From the NCBI RefSeq assembly GCF_014204545.1, contig NZ_JACHLJ010000001.1, forward strand, positions 1,116,001 to 1,180,000: a stretch of 64,000 nucleotides of DNA. The letters run 5' to 3'. Each line of letters begins with the position of its first letter. Position 1 is the stretch's first letter. A model generated the notes under the pieces. The model saw nothing but the letters and a program-made list of their open reading frames with translations, searched no databases and was not told where the DNA came from. Positions 8,917 to 18,490 of this stretch are shown here, in pieces. Origin of the DNA: Brevundimonas vesicularis. GTDB taxonomy: Bacteria; Pseudomonadota; Alphaproteobacteria; Caulobacterales; Caulobacteraceae. Position numbers and translations under genes: made by a program.

Positions 8917-10776
8917 ATGTCCACCGCTTCCGCCCTGCTCGCGCATGCCGCTCTGGTTTCGACCGGAACGTCGGCTGCTGCCCTGGGCGCAGAGTCAGCC
9001 GATGCGGGCCTGTTCTCCAGCAAGGTCGCCGATGCGCTGAACGCGGGCGTTCACGGCGCGCCGGTCGAAAGGATGACGCCCGGCCGTCTGACGGGCGCTC
9101 GGTCGCTGGGCGTCATCATGGCCCAGCCCATGGCGGCCGAGCCGGACGCCGACACGCCGACCCCGACAACCGAAAGCGTCCCTACGATCTCGGGCGAGAT
9201 AGCAGACTCCGCAGCTCAGCCTTCCCTCGCCGACGAGCAGCCGATCGGCACGGACACGGCCGCGAATGACGACAATAGCTCTGGCCTCGTTGCCGAAACG
9301 CCGTTTACAGCCGCGCAACTGACGCCGGCCGTTGCACTCGCTCAATCGATCGTCGTCGCGGGCTCGCTGGCCGTTTCCGAGGACGCGGAAATCCTTGTCG
9401 AACCTAAAGCTCGCCAAGACGTCACGCCAGTCGATGTCGGTGCGCCAGAAGCCGCAATGTCCGCGTCGATGGTCGCTACGACTGCCCGTTCTGAAACGGA
9501 TATGGCGGGCAAGCCTGCGTCATCACCTGGCGAACAGGAAGTCGAAGCGCGGAACGCTCTGGCTGCCGCGACCGCTCAAACGGTTCTTTCCGAACTCAGC
9601 GAAATCCTGACCACCAAGGCGCCGGTCACTTCTCCGGTCGAAGCGAAGACGGCGGTTGAAATCGGAACTGAAAAGGCCCCAACCGCGTCCGCCCAGAGGG
9701 TGACGGTGAGCGATAGTTCAAAGCCTGCCGTTACCGGCATGGCTGACGCTGGGCCGCGCTCGACCGAACCGACGACGCCGGCGACCGCAACGGCCGCCAA
9801 CACGATCCAGACCGTGGTCGCCAATACCGACAAACCGGCCGCTCCCTCGCCCATAGCGCAGTCCCTGGCGGCCGCTCAGATCCCGGCCGCTCAGGTCCAG
9901 ATCGCCGGCAACGCAACGACGTCCAAGCCCTCCGCGATAGCCCTCGCCGACGTCGTCGCGGCCCTCAATGAAGCGGCTTCCGAACAGTCGGCAGAGGCTG
10001 CCCCGGCCGACACGCCGAAGCCGCCGACCTCGCTGCAGGCCGCTGCCCCCCTGCGCGGCAGTCTCCATGGCGCTCTGGACCAGACCGGGGAAACCGCCGT
10101 TCCTGCGGTTCAAACGGCTGCCGCCGAATACGCCACCCCTTCCAGCGCGGGGATTGAAGTCGGCGCCAAGCCGACGTCCCCATCCGCCAAGGCAGCCGAA
10201 GCCACGACCGGCGGCGTCGCCATGCCGGAGCAAGCGTCGCCCGAAGCGCCGATTGCGAGCCCCGCGTCGACCGATGCTCAACCTGCTCAGCAGGCGGCCG
10301 CGTCCAGCCATTCTCAGGGCCTGTCCACCCTGTCACGCGCCACCGTCGAGACCACCGCCCAACTCGCCGCGCAGATGGCCCGCAAGCTCGAGGGCCGTTC
10401 GACCCGGTTCGACATGGTGCTGACGCCCGAAGATTTGGGCCGCGTCGATGTCAGCCTTGAAATCGGCAAGGACGGCCAGTTGTCCGCTCGTCTGGCCTTC
10501 GACAATCCCGCCGCAGCCGCCGATCTGAAGGGCCGCGCCGACGAACTGCGTCGCCAGCTTCAGGAGGCCGGCTTCCAGGTCGCAGGCGACGCGCTCGACT
10601 TCTCGCAACGCGATCCGTCCGCGGGCGGCGGCGCCTTCGAGCGCCAGCAGCAGCGCAACGCCCTGTTCGCCGGCGGCACTCGCCTCGCGGCCCAGGCTGA
10701 CATGCCCATCGTCCCGGCGCCCAGCGCCTGGATCAACCATTCCCTGACGCCTGACCGCGTCGATCTGAAGGTCTGA
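8917..10776 (+). CDS. fliK: Flagellar hook-length control protein, FliK-like
   Basis: Hook-length ruler of the flagellar export system, about 619 residues. The first ~470 residues are low-complexity, rich in Ala, Pro and Thr. The C-terminal part carries the conserved FliK domain (FDMVLTPEDLGRVDVSLEI, then LRRQLQEAGFQV). Such a flexible front and folded tail is normal for FliK, which is otherwise poorly conserved. The position directly before flgD and flgE supports the call. Start: ATG 8917 is preferred to the in-frame TTG at 8866 because of the promoter position, though no strong ribosome binding site is visible. Confidence 0.85.
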   Translation: MSTASALLAHAALVSTGTSAAALGAESADAGLFSSKVADALNAGVHGAPVERMTPGRLTGARSLGVIMAQPMAAEPDADTPTPTTESVPTISGEIADSAAQPSLADEQPIGTDTAANDDNSSGLVAETPFTAAQLTPAVALAQSIVVAGSLAVSEDAEILVEPKARQDVTPVDVGAPEAAMSASMVATTARSETDMAGKPASSPGEQEVEARNALAAATAQTVLSELSEILTTKAPVTSPVEAKTAVEIGTEKAPTASAQRVTVSDSSKPAVTGMADAGPRSTEPTTPATATAANTIQTVVANTDKPAAPSPIAQSLAAAQIPAAQVQIAGNATTSKPSAIALADVVAALNEAASEQSAEAAPADTPKPPTSLQAAAPLRGSLHGALDQTGETAVPAVQTAAAEYATPSSAGIEVGAKPTSPSAKAAEATTGGVAMPEQASPEAPIASPASTDAQPAQQAAASSHSQGLSTLSRATVETTAQLAAQMARKLEGRSTRFDMVLTPEDLGRVDVSLEIGKDGQLSARLAFDNPAAAADLKGRADELRRQLQEAGFQVAGDALDFSQRDPSAGGGAFERQQQRNALFAGGTRLAAQADMPIVPAPSAWINHSLTPDRVDLKV

Positions 10777-10780
10777 CCCC

Positions 10781-11509
10781 ATGGTCGACGCCGTCACAAC
10801 CTCCGCCGCAGCGGGCCGCATCACCGGCGGCACCAAGGCCCTCGCCTCGAACTTCGAGACCTTTCTCACCCTGCTGACCACGCAGATGAAGAACCAGGAC
10901 CCGCTGTCGCCGCTCGATTCGAACCAATTCACGGCTCAGCTGACCCAGATGGCCGGCGTGGAGCAGCAACTGCTGACGAACGATCTGCTGACCAGCCTTC
11001 TGGCCGCCCAGGCCGGCGGCGGGTTGGACAACGCCGCCAACTACATCGGCAAGAGCGTCACCGCCGCCTGGACCGCCACCGAGTTCAACGACGGCAAGGC
11101 CACCTGGGCCTACGAGCTGGGCGCCGATGCGGACAAAGCCACCTTACAGGTCGTCGACAGTAAGGGCGTCGTCGTCTGGGAGGGCGCCGCGCCCGACAAG
11201 AAGTCCGGCCTGCACACCTTCTCCTGGGACGGCAAGCTGAAGGCCGGCGGCACGGCCGAGGACGGCGGCGTCTATACGCTGAAGGTCGCCGCCACGGACG
11301 CTGTCGGCGCCAAGGTGGACGCCCAAGCCCTGATCCAGGGCCGGGTCACCGGCGTCGAGATATACAACGGCGCGCCGTATCTGGTGATCGGCGACTCCAT
11401 CCTTCCGCTTTCGACCGTGATCTCGCTGAACGAGATCAACGCCCAGGCGGCCAACGATACCGACGATACGGAGAATCCGAACGTCCCCACCGAGGAGGCG
11501 GCCGCATGA
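10781..11509 (+). CDS. flgD: Flagellar hook assembly (capping) protein
   Basis: FlgD, 242 residues, caps the growing hook so that FlgE subunits polymerise. The conserved N-terminal stretch FETFLTLLTTQMKNQDPLSP and the DSNQFTAQLTQMAGVEQQ region are diagnostic. The rest holds the FlgD Ig-like/Tudor-like part (GTAEDGGVYTLKVAATDAVG) and a C-terminal acidic tail. It follows the FliK-like gene by four bases and precedes flgE by about 50, in one operon. Confidence 0.95.
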   Translation: MVDAVTTSAAAGRITGGTKALASNFETFLTLLTTQMKNQDPLSPLDSNQFTAQLTQMAGVEQQLLTNDLLTSLLAAQAGGGLDNAANYIGKSVTAAWTATEFNDGKATWAYELGADADKATLQVVDSKGVVVWEGAAPDKKSGLHTFSWDGKLKAGGTAEDGGVYTLKVAATDAVGAKVDAQALIQGRVTGVEIYNGAPYLVIGDSILPLSTVISLNEINAQAANDTDDTENPNVPTEEAAA

Positions 11510-11558
11510 TGCGATCCGCCGCCTTCCCGATGACCTTTATCTTAAGGAGCGTTCTTCC

Positions 11559-13316
11559 ATGAGCCTCAACAGTGCAATGCTGGCCGGCGTGTCCGGCCTG
11601 GCCGCCAACTCCGCAGCCCTGGCGGCGATCTCCCAGAACATCGCCAACGTGAACACCATTGGCTACAAGCGCACGGCCAGCGAGTTCCAAACCTTGATCA
11701 ACAGCCAGACCGCAACCGGCGGCAGCTATTCGGCCGGCGGCGTCACCACCAACACACGCTCCTACGTCAGCCAGGAAGGTCAGCTTCAGCGCACGACCTC
11801 AAGCACGGACCTCGCCGTTAATGGCCAAGGCTTCTTCGTCACGACCACCCAGGCGGAGAATGTTAACGCAACCGACACCCGCCTGTTCACCCGCGCCGGC
11901 GCCTTCACCGTTGACAAGCAGGGCTATCTAAAGAACAGCGCCGGCCTGTACCTGCAAGGCTGGCCGGTCGACTCCAACGGCGAAATCGCGACCGATCCGT
12001 CCGACCTGTCGCGGCTGCGCTCGATCAACATCGGCTCGGTCGGCGGCACCGCCGAACCGACCACTCGCGTCCAGATCAACGCCAACCTGCGTTCCAGCCA
12101 GGAATCGTCCACCGCGGCCAGCGCCCAATCCTATAAGGGCGTGTCCGATACGGCGACGCCGGCCGTGACCCACGACGTGTCGGTCCGCTACACCCGGACC
12201 GGCGCCAACAGCCACGATCTGGTGATCAAGTCCGGTTCGCAGAAGGTCGACGCCTCGGCGACCTTCGACCCAACCACCGGCGCCATCACCGGGCTGACGA
12301 TCAACGGCGCGAACGCCGGCTCGGCGGCCCTGGTCGGCACGCCGCCGACTCAGATCCAGTTCACGCCGGCTAGCGGCCCTGCCTATACGATCAACCTTTC
12401 GGACGTCGGCCTGGGCAACGAAAACGTCGCCAAGACGAAGTATGACCCGTCGGTCAACTCGATGGCGATGTACAATGCCGACGACGACAACCCCGTCGGC
12501 GTGAAGCCCGACTTCAAGATGAACATTCCGGTTTCGGACTCCAAGGGCGGCCAGCGCAACCTGGAACTTCGCTTCCTGAAGAGCGACGAGCCGAACATCT
12601 GGTACGCGGAAATCGTGTCCGTGCCAGCCAGCGACATAACCGCAGGCGCACCCTACGCCAACGGCCAGATCAAGACCGGCAAGATCGCCTTCACGCCTTC
12701 GGGTCGCCTTGACGTCGATACGATGAAGGCCTGGCCGGCCGGTACCGGCCTATTCGACGACCCGACCATGGCGACGCTGAACTTCGGCAAATCCGACCCT
12801 GCCAACTTGACGATGCCGGCCGGTCAGGTGGCCTGGGCCGACGGGCTGGGCATCGCCGCCCAATCCGTCACGCTGGACCTCAATACCTCGGCCGGCGGCC
12901 TCAGCCAGCTGAACACGGCCTCGGTCGTCCAGTCGACGGTCACCAACGGGACGGCGTTCGGCAATCTGAGCGAGATCAAGATCGACGAAGGCGGCTTCGT
13001 CACCGCTATCTTCGACAACGGCGTCATGCGTCGCATCGCCCAGGTCGCGGTCGCCACCTTCCCCAGCCCGGACAGCCTGCGTGAAGTGTCTGGCAACGCC
13101 TACGCCGTCAGCCTTCAGTCCGGCACCTTTAACCTGAAGGCGGCGGGAACGGGCGGCGCCGGACAGATTGCAGCCCAGCAACTTGAGGCGTCGACCGTCG
13201 ATCTGTCGGCCGAGTTCACCGGCCTGATCACCACCCAGCGCGCCTATTCCGCCTCGTCAAAAATCATCACCACGGCCGATGAAATGCTGGCCGAGCTGAT
13301 CAACATCAAACGCTGA
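11559..13316 (+). CDS. flgE: Flagellar hook protein
   Basis: FlgE, 585 residues, is the main subunit of the hook, exported through the flagellar type III system. The N-terminal motif SLNSAMLAGVSGLAANSAAL and SQNIANVNTIGYKR, and the C-terminal helix ending SKIITTADEMLAELINIKR, are the coiled segments shared by rod and hook proteins. The length is typical for Caulobacteraceae, whose FlgE is longer than that of enterics. A good ribosome binding site (AAGGAG) lies before the ATG. Last flagellar gene of the operon that starts at 8833. Confidence 0.96.
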   Translation: MSLNSAMLAGVSGLAANSAALAAISQNIANVNTIGYKRTASEFQTLINSQTATGGSYSAGGVTTNTRSYVSQEGQLQRTTSSTDLAVNGQGFFVTTTQAENVNATDTRLFTRAGAFTVDKQGYLKNSAGLYLQGWPVDSNGEIATDPSDLSRLRSINIGSVGGTAEPTTRVQINANLRSSQESSTAASAQSYKGVSDTATPAVTHDVSVRYTRTGANSHDLVIKSGSQKVDASATFDPTTGAITGLTINGANAGSAALVGTPPTQIQFTPASGPAYTINLSDVGLGNENVAKTKYDPSVNSMAMYNADDDNPVGVKPDFKMNIPVSDSKGGQRNLELRFLKSDEPNIWYAEIVSVPASDITAGAPYANGQIKTGKIAFTPSGRLDVDTMKAWPAGTGLFDDPTMATLNFGKSDPANLTMPAGQVAWADGLGIAAQSVTLDLNTSAGGLSQLNTASVVQSTVTNGTAFGNLSEIKIDEGGFVTAIFDNGVMRRIAQVAVATFPSPDSLREVSGNAYAVSLQSGTFNLKAAGTGGAGQIAAQQLEASTVDLSAEFTGLITTQRAYSASSKIITTADEMLAELINIKR

Positions 13317-13419
13317 TCGGCGAGTAAGTAAGCGTTAGTCTCGATGAATCGTCGCGCAAGCAAGGTTTACAGAGTCGTTCAGGGAGGGGCGGAAGTTATG
13401 CGTTCCTTCACCACGACGC

Positions 13420-13434
13420 TTAAACGGACCTTAG
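13420..13434 (+). promoter_or_regulatory. Candidate CtrA box upstream of sciP
   Basis: Reads TTAAACGGACCTTAG: TTAA, seven bases, then TTAG, one base off the full CtrA site TTAA-N7-TTAA. It lies 55 bases before the sciP start. In Caulobacter sciP is activated by CtrA, so the site makes sense, but a single 15-base near match is weak evidence alone. Confidence 0.5.
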
Positions 13435-13488
13435 TCGGGGACGCCTACATTCATGACACTACGGTGTTGGTGAAAGAGGCATAAGCCC

Positions 13489-13773
13489 ATGTTGCAAGAG
13501 CGACGCCTTAATAGCAAAGGCGAACAATACGTGGTCGGACCGACTGGCACGCCCCTGACCCTCAACGACCTGCCGCCGTCCAACACGGACCGGTGGGTGA
13601 TCCGGCGGAAGGCCGAGGTTGTCGCCGCCGTTCGCGGCGGCCTGCTCAGCCTCGACGACGCCCTGGCGAAATATCGCCTGACGGCCGAAGAGTTCCTGGC
13701 CTGGCAAAAGGCCATCGACAAATGGGGCATGCAGGGCCTGCGCACGACGCGGATCCAGAGCTACCGCTCCTGA
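13489..13773 (+). CDS. sciP: CtrA inhibitor SciP (DUF1153)
   Basis: Small DNA-binding protein of 94 residues that in Caulobacter holds back CtrA-activated genes in G1 swarmer cells. The family core is intact: GPTGTPLTLNDLPPSNTDRW, RRKAEVVAAVRGGLLSL, then the helix-turn-helix part ending GLRTTRIQSYR. Its place just after flgE is the same as in Caulobacter crescentus. A CtrA-like box lies upstream and a strong hairpin terminator directly downstream, so it is its own transcription unit. Confidence 0.93.
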   Translation: MLQERRLNSKGEQYVVGPTGTPLTLNDLPPSNTDRWVIRRKAEVVAAVRGGLLSLDDALAKYRLTAEEFLAWQKAIDKWGMQGLRTTRIQSYRS

Positions 13774-13792
13774 GGGTTTCCCCGAAGACGTT

Positions 13793-13830
13793 AAGGGCCG
13801 CATCCGGCGACGGGTGTGGCCCTTTTCTTT
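13793..13830 (+). terminator. Intrinsic terminator after sciP
   Basis: AAGGGCC (13793-13799) pairs with GGCCCTT (13818-13824) around a GC-rich loop, followed by a T-rich run (TTTTCTTTT). It closes the sciP unit and separates it from mnmA. Confidence 0.8.
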
Positions 13831-13864
13831 TGCGGGCCTCGAAATCGCACTGGTTACGCACTAA

Positions 13865-15076
13865 ATGGCCGCGATGAGCTTGGTCGAAGATTTCTGCCCC
13901 GTTCCCGACATCGCCCGCACCGACATGGATGCGGCGGTCGAGAGCGCGCGGGCGGCGGTTGGCCTGCCGGTCGGCGCGCGGGTCGTAGCCGCCATGTCGG
14001 GCGGAGTGGATTCCACCGTCGTCGCCGCCCTGCTGCACAAGGCGGGCTACGACGTCGTCGGCGTGACGCTGCAGCTCTACGACCACGGCGCGGCGCTGAA
14101 GAAGAAGGGCGCCTGCTGCGCGGGCCAGGACATTCACGACGCCCGTCTGGCCGCCGACATGATCGGCATTCCTCACTACGTCCTGGACTATGAGAGCCGG
14201 TTCAAGGACGCGGTGATCGACCAGTTCGCCGACAGTTACCTGAAGGGCCAGACGCCGGTCCCCTGCATCCGCTGCAATCAGACCGTCAAGTTCCGCGACC
14301 TGCTGGACGTGGCCCGCGACCTGGGCGCCGAGGCGATGGCGACGGGTCACTACGTCCGCCGCGCCGTCGCGGGCAACCGCTCGCAGATGCGCAAGGCGAT
14401 CGACCATTCGCGCGACCAATCCTACTTCCTGTTCGCCACGACCCAGGACCAGTTGGACTATCTGCGCTTCCCCCTGGCCGATCTGGAAAAGCCACAGGTG
14501 CGCGGCGTCGCCGCCGAACTGGGTCTGAAGATCGCCGCCAAGCCGGACAGTCAGGACATCTGTTTCGTGCCCTCCGGCGACTATCGCACCCTGATCGACC
14601 GCCTGCGTCCGCAAGGGCGTGAGGCCGGCGAGATCGTGCATATGGACGGCCGGGTGCTGGGCCGGCACGCGGGCATCACGGACTACACGATCGGCCAGCG
14701 CCGCGGCCTCAACGTCGCCGTAGGCGAACCGCTGTTCGTGACCAAGCTGGAGCCCGAGACCCGTCGCGTCATCGTTGGACCGCGCGAAGCTTTGCTGACG
14801 GCCAGTCTGAGGTTGGAAGAGACCAACTGGCTGGGCGATGAGGCGACCATCATAGAGGCCGCCCAGGCCAACATCCCAGTCCTGGCCCGTGTCCGCTCGA
14901 CCCGCCAGCCCTCGCCAGCCCGCCTCACCCTGATCGACGGCGATATCCGCGTCGTGTTCGACGATGGCGAAGAAGGCGTCGCGCCGGGCCAGGCCTGCGC
15001 CCTATATGACCCGACGGACACCGAACGCGTTCTGGGCGGCGGTTTCATCCGCGACACAACGGCGGTCGTCGTCTAG
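13865..15076 (+). CDS. mnmA: tRNA-specific 2-thiouridylase
   Basis: MnmA puts sulfur on uridine 34 of tRNAs for Lys, Glu and Gln. It is 403 residues. The ATP-binding P-loop [14 protein letters not shown], the [11 protein letters not shown] segment and [12 protein letters not shown] (with the second catalytic cysteine) are intact, and the first catalytic cysteine sits in the PCIRC motif. The first ATG is taken; a second in-frame ATG nine bases on is equally possible. It stands alone between the sciP terminator and a pseudogene. Confidence 0.96.
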   Translation: MAAMSLVEDFCPVPDIARTDMDAAVESARAAVGLPVGARVVAAMSGGVDSTVVAALLHKAGYDVVGVTLQLYDHGAALKKKGACCAGQDIHDARLAADMIGIPHYVLDYESRFKDAVIDQFADSYLKGQTPVPCIRCNQTVKFRDLLDVARDLGAEAMATGHYVRRAVAGNRSQMRKAIDHSRDQSYFLFATTQDQLDYLRFPLADLEKPQVRGVAAELGLKIAAKPDSQDICFVPSGDYRTLIDRLRPQGREAGEIVHMDGRVLGRHAGITDYTIGQRRGLNVAVGEPLFVTKLEPETRRVIVGPREALLTASLRLEETNWLGDEATIIEAAQANIPVLARVRSTRQPSPARLTLIDGDIRVVFDDGEEGVAPGQACALYDPTDTERVLGGGFIRDTTAVVV

Positions 15077-15235
15077 CCACAGCACAAAGTGTGGAGACGA
15101 TGTGGAGACGCGGTGGACCCTGGCTGCAGGTTTCTCTCAATCTCGGACATCAAAGACGCACCGGGCGGTTGCACGGCTGTAAACTGCGCATCGCAATGAC
15201 GGCGTAATCCCCGCCCCGACCAAGTAGGGATAAAA

Positions 15236-16605
15236 ATGCATCGTCAGACCAAACTGCGCCTTCAGCTGCTGCTGGGGACCGCCTTCTCGCCGCGCCCGTT
15301 TCCGCCTTCGCTCAAACCACGCCGGTCCAGACCGCGCCGACGGCCGCAAGCGCCGAGCCGGCCGGTCTTGACGACATCGTCGTGACCGCGACCAAGCGCG
15401 AAACCAACCTGCAAGACACGCCGATCTCGATCTCGGTCGTCAACGCAGAAGCCTTGACCGATCGCCACGTGCAAAGCCTTATGGACCTGGCCGACGGCAG
15501 CGTCCCCAGCCTGCGCATCGCCACATTCGAGGCCCGTCAGTCCGCCCTGACCATCGGCATCCGCGGCATCGTGCCGAACGACGCCAACCAGCCGGCCCGC
15601 GAGCAAGGCGTCGGCGTCTATGTCGACGGCGTCTATCTGGCCCGCCAACACGGCTTGGCCGCCGCCCTGCTCGACATCGAGCGCGTCGAAGTCCTGAAGG
15701 GTCCGCAAGGCACCCTGTTCGGCCGCAACACCGAAGGCGGCGCCCTGTCGCTGGTGACCAAGAAGCCCACGGGCGTGTTCGGCATGCGCGCCATCGCCGG
15801 CGTCGGCAATCTGGAGTCCTACAACTCCGAACTGCACGTCGACTTCCCCGCCCTCGGCGACTTCGCCTTCAAGGTCGACGGCATCATTTCGGTCCAAGGT
15901 CCGGTGACCGAGAACATCCTGCCGGGACAGACCGGCTTTGGCGAATACGACCGTCGCGGCCTTCGCTTCCAGACGCGCTGGACGCCGGCCGAAAACTTTA
16001 CCGCCACCCTGGCGGCGGACATCAGCAAGGACAAGAACACCCCGTTCTACAGCCAACTGCTGAACTTCAACCCGAACGGCCTGAACGTCGTGCCGTTCAC
16101 CTCGGCTACGGTTCCGTCGGGCAGCATTCGCGCCCTGTCGCCTCTGGTCCAGGTCGAAGGCTCCAACCGCATGACGCAGGCCGATATCGGCGTGCCTCAG
16201 CAGTTCAGCGTCGACGAAACGCGCGGCATGGATCTGCACCTGTCGTATCGCCCGACTGACTCGCTGGAAATCCGCTCGATCACGGCCTACCGCGATCTCG
16301 ACGTCGAACAGTACGACAACATCGCCGGCGCCCACCGTCCGCCGGTCGTCGGCCCGAACGGCCGGTTCAGCCGCTATTCGCTGGCCGGCTTCTGGCAGCA
16401 TCAGTTCAGCCAGGAACTGCAGGCCATTGGTTCGCTGGGCGACAGCATCGACTATGTCGGCGGCGTCTTCTACTTCAAGGAAACGGTGTCCGACGACGCC
16501 GGCACGCCCTCGACCAACCAGTGGAACGCCGACGGCACGGGCTACACCATCCTGGACCCCACCCCGACGATCCGCGGCTTCCGCTCGCTGGACCGCCGCT
16601 GGAGG
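15236..16605 (+). pseudogene. TonB-dependent receptor, frameshifted and truncated
   Basis: Remnant of an outer-membrane TonB-dependent receptor. The ATG at 15236, after a purine-rich ribosome site, starts a signal peptide (MHRQTKLRLQLLLGTAF); the rest of it (LAAPVSAFAQTTP) and the mature protein run in another frame, as if one base were lost near 15286. The plug domain then follows (TonB box DDIVVTATK; RVEVLKGPQGTLFGRNTEGGALSL) with the first barrel strands. At about 16600 the frame runs into part of another gene, a response regulator tail, and stops after about 15 more codons. Normal members are about 750-800 residues, so roughly the last 40% is missing. Without the shifted start it cannot be made as a receptor. 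Confidence 0.85.
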
Positions 16606-16889
16606 TGCAGTTGGAGAACTATCTGGCGGCGATCTTGACGCCGGCTGGCAAACGCCGCCTGGACCTGACCCTGACCGAGTTCCGCATCCTGGCCCACATG
16701 GTCCGCACGCCCCTGCGCGTCTTCAGCCGCAGCGAGATCATGCAGGCCTGCTTCCCCAATCAGTCGGTTCTGGAACGCACGATCGACAGCCACGTCAGCC
16801 ACCTGCGCCGCAAGCTGGACGCCGCCGACGCCGCCGGTCTGCTGACCAATGTGCGCGGGGTCGGATACCGGCTCGAAGCCGAGGTCTGA
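16606..16889 (+). pseudogene. C-terminal fragment of an OmpR/PhoB-type response regulator
   Basis: The frame ends with a complete winged-helix DNA-binding domain: DLTLTEFRILAHMVRTP, then LERTIDSHVSHLRRKLD, then the family ending NVRGVGYRLEAEV. No receiver domain, start codon or ribosome site of its own is present; upstream of about 16600 the same strand reads as TonB receptor in another frame. It is thus the tail of a regulator gene joined to a truncated receptor. Any translation from an internal ATG, such as that at 16521, would add an unrelated leader. Probably not functional. Confidence 0.85.
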
Positions 16890-16916
16890 TCGCGCCTAGG
16901 TCGTGACGACTCGGGT

Positions 16917-17405
16917 CTAGGCTGCTTCCTTGGGCATCACATCGCCGACCGTCGGCCGGTTCTCCGCGCGGGTCAGGGCGATGTCTCTGGGTTTGACGAT
17001 CTCGCCGCAGCAGCCGCAGGCGATGCGTGGAGTCAGCGAATGGCCGCAGGTCTTGTGGATCATGTCGATGCCGCTGTCGGCGTCGCCATAGACGTGCTTG
17101 TTGCCCCAGCCGTGCAGGGTGACCAGAACGCCGTAAAGATCCTTGCCCTTGGCGGTCAAGACATATTCGTTGCGCGGGGGGCGTTCGGAATACAGGCGCG
17201 GCTCCAGCACGCCATGCTGAACCAGGCTTTTCAGACGGGCGGCAAGGACGTTGCGCGCCACACCCAGATTGTCCTGCCACTGTTCGAACCGGCTGACGCC
17301 GTTGAAGGCGTCGCGAATAACCAACAGGGTCCACGGATCGCCGATCACCTCAAGCGTGGCGGCGATGGAGCAGCTTTGGCGGCTGTAGTCGGCGGTGCGT
17401 CCCAT
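16917..17405 (-). CDS. HxlR-family transcriptional regulator
   Basis: Winged-helix regulator of 162 residues. The N-terminal HxlR domain is clear: CSIAATLEVIGDPWTLLVIRDAF, then the wing region RNVLAARLKSLVQHGVLE and LTAKGKDLYGVL. About 50 extra C-terminal residues carry CGHSLTPRIACGCCG, a cysteine cluster that could bind metal or sense oxidants (inference). It diverges from the thioesterase gene at 17586, which is a plausible target. The regulated signal is unknown. Confidence 0.9.
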   Translation of the reverse strand: MGRTADYSRQSCSIAATLEVIGDPWTLLVIRDAFNGVSRFEQWQDNLGVARNVLAARLKSLVQHGVLEPRLYSERPPRNEYVLTAKGKDLYGVLVTLHGWGNKHVYGDADSGIDMIHKTCGHSLTPRIACGCCGEIVKPRDIALTRAENRPTVGDVMPKEAA

Positions 17406-17585
17406 AGGCGCGAAAGTGACGCCGCGTCAGGCATTTGGCAAGGGTTGCAAATCCGAACGCTCCAAGTCAGTCTTGTTTCGCAACGGACGTGCGAGCGTCC
17501 CGGTTCGCCGCCTTGTTCCTTGGACTTCGGCGGGAGATCGTCATCAGGTCTTCCGCCGCTTCTTCGCCTGACGCAGGATTGCGCA

Positions 17586-18434
17586 ATGACGCCGCCCATT
17601 TCCCTCGCCGCCGCCCTGACGTTCCAGATCCTCGACGACGGCGGTTTGTCCGCGCACGTGCCGGGTCATTTCTCGAATGGCCCATCGAGCATGGCGCCGG
17701 AGAAGGGCTTTCCGTTCGGCGGGCTGCTGGCGGCCCTGTGCGCGCAGTCGATGCGACAGGGACTGGCGCTGACAGCGCCCCTTCGGACCCTGTCGGTCCA
17801 ATATTTGTCGGCTGCAAGGTTCGGTGAACAAGTCGCATTTCGCCCTCGCCTGCTGCGCGGCGGCCGCAATGTTCTGTATGCTGCGGTGGAGGCCGAGCAG
17901 GACGGGCGCATGACCCACCACGCCACCGGCACCTATGGCCCGGACGCCGCGCCGCCTCCGCTGACGCCATTGCACACGTCGCCGCCGCCGCTGGATAAAC
18001 TGGACCCCAAGGCCACCATACGCGGGCCGATGTCGCCGCACTTCGCCCAGCACGTTCAATACCGCTTTGATGGCGGCCCCAACATCCTGGGCGGCAATGA
18101 GGGCAAGCCGGTGATCGAACGCACCTGGATGCGGATGGCCGACGCCAGGCCTCTGGATGAGGTCGGCCTGTGCTACCTACTGGATGCGCTGTACCCGCCC
18201 GCCTGGACCGCATCCAAGACGCCAGCCGCCATGACCACCGTCGATCTGCGCATCGACATCCTGACCGATCCGACGCCGCAGACCGCGCCGGACGGCTGGG
18301 CCTTCTTCGAGTTCAGGATGCTGGACCTCGGCCTGGGCTGGACGGTGGACGAGGCGATCGCCTGGGGCGCTGATGGAACGCCGCTGGCCCTGTCGCGCCA
18401 ACGCCGCAAGCTGCTGCCGCAACGTCCCGCCTGA
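17586..18434 (+). CDS. Acyl-CoA thioesterase-like protein (double hotdog)
   Basis: Protein of 282 residues with the tandem hotdog layout of TesB-like thioesterases: a first half around FPFGGLLAALCAQSMRQG and TLSVQYLSAARFGEQV, and a second half around TTVDLRIDILTD and EFRMLDLGLGWTVDEAIAW. It would hydrolyse acyl-CoA in the cytoplasm; the substrate is unknown. The start is the ATG at 17586; the open frame upstream of it overlaps the divergent HxlR gene and has no family similarity. Possibly controlled by that regulator. Confidence 0.82.
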   Translation: MTPPISLAAALTFQILDDGGLSAHVPGHFSNGPSSMAPEKGFPFGGLLAALCAQSMRQGLALTAPLRTLSVQYLSAARFGEQVAFRPRLLRGGRNVLYAAVEAEQDGRMTHHATGTYGPDAAPPPLTPLHTSPPPLDKLDPKATIRGPMSPHFAQHVQYRFDGGPNILGGNEGKPVIERTWMRMADARPLDEVGLCYLLDALYPPAWTASKTPAAMTTVDLRIDILTDPTPQTAPDGWAFFEFRMLDLGLGWTVDEAIAWGADGTPLALSRQRRKLLPQRPA

Positions 18435-18490
18435 AGTCAGCCCTCATTCATCATTATCGACGACTATTCCAAATCTCTGGAGTGTCGCCC

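Noticed and set aside
15077..15235. Extra promoter-linked element before the receptor remnant
   Set aside because: No repeat, hairpin or known site could be found.
17040..17585. N-terminal extension of the thioesterase
   Set aside because: It overlaps the divergent HxlR gene and shows no family similarity; the ATG at 17586 fits better.
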